The position numbers and the translations under genes are program-made. From Annona cherimola (lineage: Eukaryota > Streptophyta > Magnoliopsida > Magnoliales > Annonaceae): DNA of 64,000 nt. Below the pieces are notes generated by a model. That model had not been told where the DNA came from. It was given only the letters and a program-made list of their open reading frames with translations, and did no database searches. Location of the stretch: NCBI GenBank assembly GCA_030490835.1, contig CM059975.1:52691174-52755173 (forward strand). Reading direction: 5' to 3'. Positions 21,919-33,699 of the stretch are shown here, piece by piece (position 1 is the first letter of the stretch; each line of letters begins with the position of its first letter).

Positions 21919-23235
21919 TTAAATCATCTTTTCTTTTGTAGCATGGGTTAGTTTCATCAAAAACAACAGTATGGACTCTTCTACCACTTGGTTTCGTTTA
22001 TTGAATACTCTATATGCTTTGCTATTTGATGAGTACCCAAGGAATATTGCCTCATCACTTTTAGCATCTAATTTTTCCAAGTTGGTTTTTCCATTGTTTA
22101 AAACATAACATGTGCATCCAAAGCCATGAAAATAAGAAATATTTGGTTTTCTACCTTTCCATAGCTCATATGGGGTCTTTTTCAAGATTCCTCTAATGGT
22201 AACTCGATTCAAAACATGACAAGCTGTACTTACAGCTTCACCCCAAAATTTCTTGGATAATTTGCTCTCATTTAGCATTGTTCTAGCCATTTCTTATATA
22301 GTTCTGTTTTTCCTTTCAACTACTCCATTTTGTTGTGGAGTTCTTGGTGCAGAAAATGTGTGATGAATTCCTTTTTCATTACATAACTCTATGAATCGTT
22401 TGTTTTCAAATTCACCACCATGATCACTTCTTATAGTCATAATAGTACTTTGTTTTTCATTTTGCACCAAATTTACAAAAGTTGAAAACATAGAGAAGAC
22501 TTCATCTTTGCTAGCTAAGAGAATTATCCATGTGAATCTTGAAAAATCATCAACAATCACAAATACATATTTCTTTCCACCAATGGTTAAAATATCGGAC
22601 GGCCCATATAAATCCATGTGTAGCAATTCAAGTGGCCTAGTGGTGGAAATTTCCTTTTTGGTAGAGAAAGGCATCTTAGGTTGTTTAGATAATTGACATG
22701 CCTTGCAAATTTTGTCTTTTTCATATTTCAACTTTGGCAAACCTTCTACCAAACTCTTCTTCCATAGGGTCTTTATATTTCTCATGTTTATATGCCCAAA
22801 CCTTTTATGCCAAACCCATGGATCATTATCAATGACCATTAGACATTGACCATCTAATTCGTCAAGTGAAACCAAATATACATTTCCATGTCTTTTTCCA
22901 CTAAACATGATATGTTCTCCATCAAATACATTACATATAGATGAATCAAACACAACCTTGTATCCTTTGTCACATAATTGACTAATACTCATTAGATTGT
23001 GCTTGAGTCCTTCAACAAACAAAACATCTTCCATGCATGCATTTGAAATACTATAAATGTTTCCTTTACCTTTAATTTTACCTTTCTCATTATTGCCAAA
23101 GGCAACCGTTCCGTCGTTGCAAGGCTTAAGTTTGTGAAATAAATTTCTTTCTCCAGTCATATGCCTTGAACAACCGCTGCCCATGAACCATACATTGTTT
23201 GCCTTTGCCTTGAAATAAATTTGAAAAATAAGCAA
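21919..23235 (-). pseudogene. Copia protease end, GAG-pre-integrase and integrase, with nonsense codon and mutated protease triad
   Basis: The frame runs from about 23235 leftward. Protease motif: GSGCSRHMTG occupies the place where copia proteases have DSG, so the catalytic Asp is replaced by Gly. GAG-pre-integrase: WHKRFGHINMRNI and CKACQLSKQ supply the HHCC zinc site. Integrase core: LHMDLYGP, VDDFSRFTW, SDHGGEFEN and TPQQNGVVERKNR carry the D,D-35-E acidic residues. TAA at about 22291-22293 interrupts just after RKNRTI, where Gln is usual; the frame then continues to 21919 (MARTML, FWGEAVSTACHVLNR). The domain order PR-INT-RT-RH is that of Ty1/copia. Junction with gag at about 23240 needs a frame change. 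Confidence 0.93.
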
Positions 23236-23242
23236 GTAAATC

Positions 23243-25093
23243 TTATCTCTTTGGTACCCATTTTATGGTTCCATTTGGGTTAGTAATATAATTCAATCTT
23301 TGTTGCTCCAACTTAGAAAGCCCAAATCTTGTGTTCCTTGGAACCCAAACTAATTTTGCACCATGGTCATTTAATTTCTTAAAGTTGCACTTATAAGCTT
23401 TATGACCCATTTTGTTGCAGAAATTGCAAGTCATTGGTAATCTAGGAGTAGGCCTCCAAGTATATTTTGGTTCAAATGTTGGCCTTTTAGTCCACATAAC
23501 ATTTTTCTTTTGTGGCTTGTATATAGGTGCAGTTTTGGTTTGATATTTCCCAAGTATTGGCACATTCAATTTGCCACTTTCTCTTTGCTCAAATATATAA
23601 TATCCAAGGCCTCTTTTATTTGTTTGAGCAGTCATGTTCAAAAACATCTTCACATTTTCTCCGGGATTAGAGAACTTTGCTAATGATTCATTTAATGATT
23701 CGTTCTCCTTTTTCAATTTTTCTATCTCTTCCAACAATGATTCATTTTCTTCTTTCAGTTTTGTTGATTTTTCAGCTAGTTTTCCATTTTCAATAATAAC
23801 AAAGTTACATTGTTGTCTCTTCAATGACAACTTGTTTCCTAGCTTTTTGATTTCCTCATATAATGAATCATAAGCAATTTGTAGTTCTTCTAATTCAGTA
23901 CATTTGAGGCAATCATGAAAAGAAGAATAAGTAGATTGAGAATGACAAAGTTTGGAAGTTACCTCTTCATTTTCTGTATACTTTGTTGAAGTGGTTTATT
24001 CTTCCAAAACTTCCGTTGTGTTCAAACATAACAAATCTTCTTCTTACTCAATCCGCGCCATGCAGCATATTCTTGCACAATTTGCCGCCTCAAATTCGTC
24101 GGTTGAAGAGCTGCTTGTTGATGAAGTCTCTTCATTGACATACATGCCTTTTCCCTTTGGTCTTTGGTATTTTCTACCTTCATGTCCTTCCTTCCTCTCT
24201 TCCGGTGTAGGACATTAAGATTGCATATGTCCCACACCTCCGCATCTATAGCACTTTGTTGGTTCCTTCTTCTTCTCTCTTCGTGATCTTTCTCTGAGGT
24301 CTTTGAAGTTCCTTTCTTTTCTCACAAATTTCCGGAATTTGTGAGTGAGTAGTGCTATGTCTTCATTGTCATTGTGAGACGAGGAGGTAGATTCTTCTGA
24401 GTTACGAGTGGCCTTTAGTGCAATAGTTCTCTTTCCTTTGTGTTGATCCTCATTCCTTTTCTTGATTAGCTCATGTGACATTAATGAGCTAATAAGGTCT
24501 TCTAGCTTTAAGGTGTTTAGGTCTTTTGCGTATTCTATTGCTGTAATCTTTGGAGTCCATGAATCTGGTAGAGCTCTTAGGATCTTCATGACCTATTCAG
24601 ATTCAGAGATAGCCTTTCCAAGACCTTTCAAAGCGTTAGTAATTTTAGAGAATCTAGCAAACATTTCAAAAATATTCTCTGTATCTAGCATTTTAAAGCT
24701 TTCCAATTCTCCTATCAAAATATTTCTCCTACTCCCTTGGACTTGGGAGGTTCATTCATAAATAGATGTTAGAGTATCCCATATTTCTTTAGCGGTTAGA
24801 CAAGAAGATACTCTATCATACTTAGAGGCTGTAAGAGCACAAAATAGTGAGTTCATAGCCTTAGCATTGCTCTTTACAGTTCTTACTTCCTCTTCGGTCC
24901 ACTTTGAAGCTCTTTCATCTATAGGCAAAGTTACACCATCTTGGATTGCAATCCAAGAATCCATGTCGGTAGCCATGATGAGTTGCTTCATACGAAGCTT
25001 CCAATAACCAAAGTTGTTCCCATCAAATAATGGTGGCCTAGTGAATGATTGGCCCTCAGCAAAAGCGGGAACGGAAGTAGATTGGGATGCCAT
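23243..25093 (-). pseudogene. Copia gag with coiled coil and two zinc knuckles; five nonsense codons
   Basis: One reading frame spans about 617 codons. The start MASQSTSVPAFAEGQ precedes the DUF4219/UBN2-type gag domain (FDGNNFGYWKLRMK, then LRALPDSW). A first knuckle reads CYRCGGVGHMQS plus a stop plus C at about 24215. A heptad-like stretch follows (KLKEENESLLEEIEKLKKE) at about 23690-23770, and a second knuckle CNFCNKMGHKAYKC at about 23400-23440. In-frame stops lie at about 24748 (TGA), 24593 (TAG), 24213, 24046 and 23998 (TAA). The long gag with coiled coil suggests the SIRE-like branch of copia, which I infer rather than prove. Confidence 0.88.
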
Positions 25094-25127
25094 ATGATTA
25101 GATCTCTTTGGTTTAACTCAAAGACCT

Positions 25128-25139
25128 GCTTTGATACCA
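25128..25139 (-). other. Primer-binding site of the copia element
   Basis: Minus-strand TGGTATCAAAGC lies two bases inside the 5' LTR. It differs by one base from the usual complement of initiator Met-tRNA. Together with the polypurine tract it proves minus orientation. Confidence 0.88.
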
Positions 25140-25141
25140 CT

Positions 25142-26815
25142 TGTTGGTCCTGAGTTAATAGCAAAACCCAAGAGGGGAGGGGTGAATTGGGTATTTAAAA
25201 AATTTATAACTTAAACAGAAACTTTACCCCGGATTAATCTAATCCCCTTAATGAAGGAACGAAATAGAAAGCAATATAATGTAGAGAGCAGAAATGTAAA
25301 TCAAGCAGACAAGAATTTTTATAGTGATTCGGGCAACCTCCCTACTCCACTCTTCCAAGCTCACACTCCTTGTGACTTGGGTTCCACTATTGTATTCTTC
25401 CAATACAATTAGAGCCACTGCTCTCTTCTAGATTCTAGCTCTAGGGGGCATATACAACCAGAGCCTCTTGCTCTCTTCTAGATTCCAGCTCTAGGGGACA
25501 TCAACAACACAGCACAAGTAGGTGACGAGTCTCACTCCAATCACACACTATCTTGTTTACACTTAATCTTAGCTACCCAAGCTAGATCAAGTTCAATACA
25601 ACAAAAGAGACAATAAAAGAAACTACACTTTACAGTTGTGTAGAAGCAGCTTGGCGCAGAGAAGAACTTGTAGTAATGGCTTTGAAGATTCTGAAATATA
25701 GCTCTTGCAACTTGAAACAAAGTTCTTCCTCTTTGTATGGCTTGATCTCTTTGGAGCTCTTGAATATAGGAGTTAAGCACACTTAATGAATCTCAGCTAC
25801 TTCTCTCGTCCACCATGAATGCCTTTTATAATTTTGGAGGGAATCCGAACGTTAAAAGGTAGGTGGCGCGCATTTAATGCACCAACGTTCGAATAAATTC
25901 CGACCGTTGCGACCCAAGTCGCGGGTGGAGTCGACTTCGGATGCAACTTCGCCCAAGTCGCAGATGGAGTCGACTTCGGGTGCGACTTCGCCTCTCCGTC
26001 GCAACTTCAAGTTCCAGGTCGGGTCGACTTGGGTATCGACTTGACCCAAGTCGCAGGTGAAGTCGACTTCGGGTGCGACTTCACCTTGTCAGTTGGTTTT
26101 GATGAATTTGAATAATTCCGAGATGCTTGTTCCTTCATGCCTTTATTTCTTTTGCATTTCTCATGTCTTTCCTTTATTGTTTTTGCTTTTATTTGCTCAA
26201 TGTTTTGTAAGCCTTGAATCATTGAATAACTTCTTGGTCAAGCTTATGCATCTTGTTTTGAACTTGGATTGATCTTCATAGCTTGAGTTTCTTCATCTTG
26301 AGATACGCTTGGAGCTTTGCTTTGGACTTGATAGATTTAAGTTGATCTTGCACCTTTGATTTGGTTTTGAGAACACTCAAGTTGGCTCTTGGAATGAACT
26401 TGAAACTGCATCTTTGAGCTTGAGAGCATCAAGTTGAACTTGGGGTCGACTTCGTCCGCGACTTCGCCCAAGTCGCAACTGGAGTCGACTTCGTTTGCGA
26501 CTTCGGCATTCTTCCATCCCAAATTCAGCTCTGGAGTGAATCTCCCGACTGAAGTCGATGCTGGAGTCGACTTCGTTTGCGACTTGGCCTGCGACTTCAC
26601 TTGTTCTTCTCCCATTTTCAACTCTGGACAGTTTTGGCACTTTTAAGTCGATCTTGGAGTCGACTTGGGGAACGACTTGGCCTTCCATGCTTTATGTTCT
26701 TCAAATGTATATCCCTTAAACATATCCACAAACATGTTAGTAGCCAAGACTTACTCAAATTGATTTGTTAATCATCAAAACATAGATTTAGCTAGTTTTC
26801 CACATATTTCCAACA
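25142..26815 (-). mobile_element. Copia element: complete 5' LTR (1674 bp)
   Basis: It has TGTTGG and CCAACA ends, so both strands read TG...CA. It is almost identical to 18636-19914 where both exist. It contains clusters of GTCGACTT-type repeats at about 25910-26090 and 26440-26690, and a duplicated GAGCC(A/T)CTGCTCTCTTC block near 25411-25480. The right flank continues as gypsy LTR at 26816. Confidence 0.92.
25910..26690. repeat. GTCGACTT/AAGTCGC repeat clusters in the copia LTR
   Basis: A degenerate unit of about 37-39 bp, AAGTCGC...GGAGTCGACTTCG...GCGACTT, recurs in two clusters separated by about 350 bp. Each unit has inverted AAGTCGC/GCGACTT arms around a GTCGAC palindrome, so both strands look alike. 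The same clusters occur at 14225-14410 with 14880-15190, and at 19010-19185 with 19540-19780. Confidence 0.85.
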
Positions 26816-27971
26816 ATAAATGCAATGCTATGCTTATGTATAGGCAAAGGCAAAGAAGTTAACGAGGAGGAAAGCTAAGTAAGAAAGACAAGCAAGCAGT
26901 TTTCCAAAATGCTTTGTTTTATCAAATGTGATAAAATGCTTATCAATGAATTCTAATTATTTATATGAGTTAGCAAATGAATGATTTCAATTATTTATAA
27001 ATTGTTTAAGGATAGTCATTCCTTGCCTAAATGAGTGTTGAAATGTTATTACTATTGAAATAAATGAATTGCTTACTGCTTTACAAATACTTATGATAAA
27101 TGATGAATTCATGATTTATGAATGAAAAATTATGCTAGCATGTCAAGTCATGTTTGTGAAAGAAGCATGTGCATGAAAGCATGAGGTCCATCTCAAAGGT
27201 GTAAGCAGACCGAATGTCCCCCTTTGGTGAGGCCAAGTCACTAAGGTGGCCGAGGCCTGGCGGCGCCTCCCTGGAATGGGAGAGAGGATGAAAGTGAATG
27301 ATTGCCTAGCTAGCTTCTATCCAAAGGAATGTCATGATTTTAAATAGCATCGCATTGTTTATGACATACCCTAGATGGTTATGAGAAGCATGTTTAAAAA
27401 TATACCCTCGAGCGGGTATAAAGTGGCTTTCCATGAATGATTTATGAAAAAGGTTTCTACTCCATTGGTAGTTGATCACTTGGTACGTGTCTTCAATCGA
27501 ATGGAGGAAAATGCATTTATATGAAATGCCTTGAAAATGAATTGCTTGAAAACCTATAACTTACTTATTGAGTTTTGACTCATAGTTTTGTTTTCCAAAT
27601 TTTAAAGACAGGTGAAGGAGAGAACTATGCAAGGAGCACGGATGGAGATTCAAGGAAAAATTGAATTTCTCCAAGTTCTTGTGATTGAACTCTATGAGTT
27701 TGTATGGTTGTATGTTAGTGACATTGTTAATGAATTGAATGATGTATAAGGCTTATGTTATGCTTTTGACTATGTGATGAATTGATTATAAATAGCAAAA
27801 AAAATTTATGGTCAATTAGTGAGAATAATTCATTCATGAAATGGTTATGTATGGAAAGTTATGGGATAAATATCCAAAGGACTCGCTAAGTGACAGGGCA
27901 ACAATCCTGATCACGTTTACCAATTAATTGATCTTACAGTAAGGTTGTGATGCTCGGGCTGAGGCGCCACA
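26816..27971 (+). mobile_element. Gypsy LTR, type II, 5' part lost to the copia junction (element G2, 5' LTR)
   Basis: The sequence continues in register with 9650-10817: ATGTATAGGCAAAGGCAAAG, the GGTCCA..AAGGTGTAAGC block, the TATACCCTCGAGCGGGTATA hairpin near 27405, and the AGGGCAACAATCCTGAT block. It ends GGCGCCACA at 27971. No primer site follows; the next bases are already RNase H coding sequence. Confidence 0.8.
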
Positions 27972-29780
27972 CCAATGAAGTAAGCTACCCCACTCATGGC
28001 CTAAAACTAGCAGCAACGGTATTTGCCTTGAAAATTTGGAGACATTACTTGTATAAATCTAAATGTGAGATATATACGGATCACAATAACCTTAAGTACA
28101 TTTTTACTCAGAAGAAATTAAATATGAGACAACAAAGATGGCTTGAGTTACTTAAGGACTATGATTTGGAGATTTTATACCATCCACGTAAGGGAAATGT
28201 GGTAGCTGATGCATTGAGCATAAATGCCAGCAAAGCGCACCTTATCACTAAAGAGGAAGGTTTGCTTCGAGAAATAAGGAAACTAGAATTGATTGTATGT
28301 CCCCCTGGAGTTCAAACAAGATTATCACAAATGAACATACAATCATCGTTATTTGAACAAATTAAGACTATAAAGCAAAAGGACACAGACCTACATACTC
28401 ATGTGGAAAAGATGAAGAAAAAGGGGTTGAATGAATTCATCATTGATAAGCAAGGCATGTATCGATAGAAAGGTCCTTATGCATACCTAATTCAAGAGAA
28501 TTGAATGAACAAATTTTCAAAGAAGCTCATTTCTTACCTTTTTCTATGCATCCGAGAAGCACGAAGATGTATCAGGATCCCAAAAAAAGCATATTGATGG
28601 AATAACATGAAAAGGGAGATTGCTGAATATGTATCAAAGTGCTTAACTTGTCAAAGGGTGAAGGCAGATCACCAACGAATGCCAGAAAATCTATAGTCTT
28701 TAGACATTCCTGAATGGAAATGGGACGACATTACAATGAATTTTATTGAAGGATTACCCAAGACACAACCAGGAAATGACTCTATAAGGGTAATAGTGGA
28801 TCGATTATCCAAGGTTGCACATTTTATACCCATAAAGAGAACTTATACAGCTGAAAGATTGGCTAAAGTGTACTACAAGGATATTGTACAACTCCATGGG
28901 GTGCCTAAATCCATAGTATCTAATTGAGATACGATGTTCACGTCTCAATTTTAGAAAAGTTTACATGAAACCCTAGGCACCTAGCTAAAGTTTAGCATGA
29001 CATTTCATCTCCAAAACTGATGGACAAACGGAGCTGGTAAATTAGATTATTGAGGATATACTCCATATGTATACATTGAAATTCGAAGGATCATGGGATG
29101 AATATGTATCAATAGCAGAGTTCGCGTACAATAACGATTACCAAGCTGACATTCAAATGGCACCATTTGAAGCATTATATGGACGAAGGTATCGAACACC
29201 ATTAAACTGGGACGAAGTTGGAGAGAAAAAGCTTGCCCCCAGACTTGTCTCAGTGAATGGCAGACAAAGTGCAGGTTATTCGCCAGTGTATTCTTACAGC
29301 CCAAAGTCGGCAAAAGAGTTACACAAACTGCAAGAGAAGGGATTTGAATATCCAAGTCGGCGAACATATTTTTATAAAGGTCACGCCATTCAAGGGAGTC
29401 ACAAGGTTTGAAAAAAGTGGCAAGTTGAATCCCAGGTTTATTGGGCTATTTGAAGTGTTGGAGAAAATTGGGAAGTTAGCTTATAGGATAACACTACCTC
29501 TAGCCTTAGCTTTAGTCCATAATGTTTTTTATATCTCTATGTTAAGAAAGTATGTTCCAGATCCAACACATGTGTTAGTACTAGAGAACTTACCAATTCA
29601 AGACCATTTGAATTATGAGGAAAGACCTGTTAGGATTCTGGATCATAAGGTGTAAAAGCTTCAGAATAGAGAAATTGAGTACGTTAAAGTTCAATAGAAT
29701 AGGCATTCCAAAAGCGAGTCTACTTGTGAACTAAAGGAAGATGTCCTAGTTATTCCAAAAGTAGACGGTTTCGGGACAAA
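27972..29780 (+). pseudogene. Ty3/gypsy pol remnant: RNase H, integrase, degenerate chromodomain
   Basis: RNase H is recognisable from [13 protein letters not shown] through [14 protein letters not shown] to [13 protein letters not shown] (27980-28230). Integrase follows: zinc-site Cys pair in [11 protein letters not shown] (about 28640-28670), core MNFIEGLPKTQPGND, VIVDRLSKVAHFIP, LHGVPKSIVSN, then FKGSWDEY-like and FAYNNDYQ segments. C-terminal part: VHNVFYISMLRKYVPDP (about 29515-29565). A degenerate chromodomain-like tail follows, with a stop where Trp is usual. Stops near 28466, 28697, 28925 and 28951, and frame changes around 29250, disable it. The domain order RH-INT with a chromodomain marks a chromovirus of the Tekay/Del type. 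The 5' 60 percent of the coding region is absent. Confidence 0.9.
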
Positions 29781-29785
29781 ACCTA

Positions 29786-30065
29786 TTATAAGATGGGGAT
29801 AATTGTAATACCTAGACCCAAGTAGGACTCATATAATTGCATTTAAGGTGTAATTATGATTTATGTATGAACTGATTGATTTTTGGATGATTTTCATGAA
29901 TTTATGAATTTTGCAGTTAGGGTTTGCAATTAAGAATAGTGATTAAGATTAATCGCTAAAGCCCAAAGTGAGTCAAGATAACTAAAGAGGTTTAAGGAGG
30001 ATTAGTATATGCTAATGTGGTATAAATATTTATTTTAATTTTCATGATTTAATTAATAGAGATTA
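29786..30065 (+). mobile_element. Polypurine tract and start of the 3' LTR of gypsy element G2 (truncated)
   Basis: AGATGGGGATAAT precedes TGTAATACCTAGACCC at 29804, the 5' end of a type II LTR. It matches, inverted, the end of the LTR at 57617 and the one at 63388. Homology stops at about 30053-30070, where an Athila-like LTR fragment begins. Confidence 0.78.
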
Positions 30066-30068
30066 AAA

Positions 30069-30660
30069 TGAACTTTGCTTTTAAATGCTTTTGCGTCGAA
30101 TATGAGGAGAAAATAAAATGGAAAAGAAATAGAAACATGGGAAAAGAAAATTGAAAATTAGAATGAGTAGAGAAAACGAGAGTGCGAATACCTAGAGTCT
30201 AGGATTTCATATGCGTATTTTGCAACAGGTAGTGGTATAATTATTTAATCTGGATATTGTTTGTTAAAAGAGAGCAAACCCTAATTTATCCATATACTTT
30301 CTCTCGAAACCTACAAGGCGTACCCTAATTTTCTTAATCATCTATTCTCATGGGATTAAGCTAATTAAGATCCATTAAGTTCTGTAGTTTGTTCATGGAA
30401 TTCCTCAAAGTCATCATACCTATTCTCATAGTCTTAGATTTTCAGGTTTAATATCTTAATTATCGTATATTAGATTTCCACCTCTTGGTTTCATCACCTA
30501 ATATATGGGATCATGCCAAAGTATGGTTCATGTACAAAACAAGCATAAAATTCACAAGATATTAAATTAACAATAATATCTATCATAAATAAATTAAAAA
30601 GTAATACCACGCTACATTGTACGCATGCTACATCATAAAACCTAGATAAGGGTTTAGCTA
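30069..30660 (-). mobile_element. Athila-like LTR fragment
   Basis: From CTTTGCTTTTAAATGCTTT to GGGTTTAGCTA this matches 44620-45215, the LTR of the Athila-like element, in the same orientation. About 80 bp at the left end are missing. It abuts an antisense gypsy LTR at 30662. Confidence 0.7.
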
Positions 30661-30661
30661 A

Positions 30662-33060
30662 TGTGGCGCTCCAAACCAGGGTGCCTAGAAGCCTTACTTC
30701 GGGACCGTTTTTGATTAGTAAATGTGACTTAGGATTGTTGCCCTGATCACACGACAATATTTTTTTTATATATATCATCAATATATGGAAAATTGCCATC
30801 ATTCATCCAACTTGAAACATATTTCACATATCACAGTTATAATCAAAATCTATTCACAAACATCATCATTGAAAAAATATTCTTTCCATTTCAAAATTAT
30901 CATCACTGTCTTTACATAAAAATTTACTTATACAACATTTAAATAAAAAATACATAATATTTTGCATGCTGCCTTCATCATCATTTCCTATTTGTCGTTC
31001 AAAAAACATGGGTGAGTAATAATACTTAGTAAGCAAGTCATACATAATTTTTCAATCATTTTCATGCATTTCATAAAATGCAAATGCAATGCATTTATAG
31101 CATACATGACATTCCTTTAGATGTGATGCTAGCTAGGCGCCCATCCCATATATGCTCCCATCTCAGAGAGGTCGCCGCCGACCTGGGCCTGTATAAGCGA
31201 CTTGGCAATAGCGAGGGGGACATCCGGTCCGCTTACTACCTCAACTATAGTCTATTCATCGTGCACATGCTTATTTAATACACATGGCAGCATAATATTT
31301 GTAAATCATAACAATTTCATAAAAAATATTTAATAAATAATTTAACAAACATATTTCAGTTCATGTAAAGTAGTTATAGGTATGGTCAACCTTAAATAAA
31401 TCCATAAAGAAACTTACAAACAATTTCAAGCATTTTAGAAATAATTTGCAAAATATATAACTTGCTTACCTTCTTAGTTGGTGTCCTCGACTTTTTCTTT
31501 TCCTTTTCTTATTCAAGGAAAAAGAATATTTCATTTCTTTTATTCAAGTTGCTTCCCATGCATGCTTTATAATATCTGGGCATTATTTCTGTATACGGAT
31601 ATTTTTATCCATAGGTTCTTCAAAAATTTCATCCTTATATTTAAATATTAATATCAAATTTTCTCCAAAATCACGTTGTTTACTGTAGCAAATCACTGTT
31701 CATCCAAGGTTACTATTCACAACATGTTGGTTACTGCTATAGGTTCCAAAAATTGACATTTTTTCCAAAAATAAAAAATACCATGACATAGCTTATGTTT
31801 AGTATATCATGGAAAAATTCACAAATTTTTAATTTACCATTATTAACTTGGCTAAATAAATCATTTTCTCCATATACTAAAAATTAACATAATTTCACTT
31901 AAGCATAATCCTTAATTGCAAAAATTATAAGATTAATATATCATCATTCCAACATCATATTTATCATAATCATTCATTCCAAATCATCATTTATCAAATT
32001 TGGAGTATTATTTACACATATCATATGCTATCTTCCTGAATACTCTTTATTTGCACCAAGTTTTTGATGTTTTGGCATAATTTCAATTAAACATTATGAC
32101 TATACTTATTTTCTCATGCTTAGGCATTATCTAAGCATGGTTTTATCCTACTTAACATCCAAAATAAATTCGAATATAATTCACTTACCCGAAGTGAAGA
32201 TATCCCTCTTTTTCTCACACTTTTTCTCTCTAACTTTCTCCTCTACTTTCCTTGGACGTGTGGGGGGTTTAGGAGTTTGGAATTGCTCAAGTGGAGCTGG
32301 GATGAATGTGCATTTGGATGTCCACCCCTGCCCCTATTTATAGGGTTTAATTTTTCATGAAATTATAATTTACCAAGGTATTAAATTGTAAATGTATTTT
32401 TTTCTAATTTCCAAAAGGTACTTTGAGCCATGTGCAGCCCACCCTACAGCAGTTCAACCCCCCTATGGAAGCCCTATTTTTATTTATTATTTATTATTTA
32501 TAAATTTAATTAATTTAAGCTAATTAAATCCTAGCCCTTGATTTATGATGATGATGATGAATGTGGACCATTGATTTTGGTCAAGGATCCCAACCACCCC
32601 CTACTCACGCCCCTGCCATTGCTTCTTTTTGTTTAATTTTTTTATTTTTTAATTATTTAATTTTAATAAAAAGTCAAAAGTAGAATTAATGAAAAGTTAA
32701 GCTACTTTTTAATCTCCACTTGACGTTTCATCTTGACCCTTAATTTGTAATTTTTATCACATCTTAAACCATTCATTATGTCCATCATGGATTTTTATTC
32801 ATCCATAAAAAATTTCATCTAAATTCGACGCCCGGATTGCAAATTATGAATTTTTCTTTAATTTTTCACTAAAATCCAAAATTGTATTAAAATATAAAAA
32901 AGAATTACTATTTTGTCCTATAGTGATTAAATCGCCTTTTTGTCTTTTTGTGATTAGGTTAATCCAAGTGATTAACTCTTAATCACGTGTCTTAATCCTT
33001 GGTTACTATTCACATGGGTTAAATTCTAAATTGCATTATTTTAATATCCAATACACATAT
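30662..33060 (-). mobile_element. Antisense gypsy LTR B2, type I (U3 end missing)
   Basis: It starts TGTGGCGCTCCAAACC. It contains the GATTGTTGCCCTGATCAC block (about 30737-30754), one good and several decayed ACTGTTCA units near 31690, and CTATTTATA (minus TATAAATAG) at 32334-32342. It most resembles 50807-53300 (both have AGGGTGCCTAGAAGCC). It ends at AATACACATAT where the sister copy continues, because LTR B3 begins at 33061. Confidence 0.8.
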
Positions 33061-33699
33061 TGTGGCGCCCCGAACTGAGGCGTCACATTTGTCCTTACTC
33101 CAAGATCTTGTCGATTGGTAAACGTGAATCAGGATTGTTGCCCTGATCATGCGGCGGGTACTTAATTGGATCTCGTCCAATTTTTTTTTCATTTCTTTTT
33201 CTTTCATCATATAAACATATACTCATCATCATTTATAATGGACTTATCCATAACATCATAAATCATCAACTTCTCATATTATTCATCACTTCATAATTTC
33301 ATACAACCTATGTCTTTTTCATCATATCCCATTAGGGAATCTATTCATACAAAAATCTACTAACCTTTGTAGATTCCTCTTTTCCTTTAGCAACACATGT
33401 CCTTCATTTCTTGGCTTTCCCTACACCCGTCTGAGGTTAGGAAAATAAAACATGAGTCGAAACTCAATAAGCAAGCATTTTTCATTTTAAATGCATTCCT
33501 CTCCATTCGATAGAAGACACTTACCAAGTGATCAACTACCAACGGAATAAAAATCTTTTCGTAAACCATATTTCGAAGCCTTTCATAAACCATTCATGTA
33601 AATCATTCGTAAATGCATTTCTCTCAATTCGATAGAAGACACTTACCAAGTGATCAACTATCAATGGAATGGAAACCTTTTCATAAACATTGGATGTGC

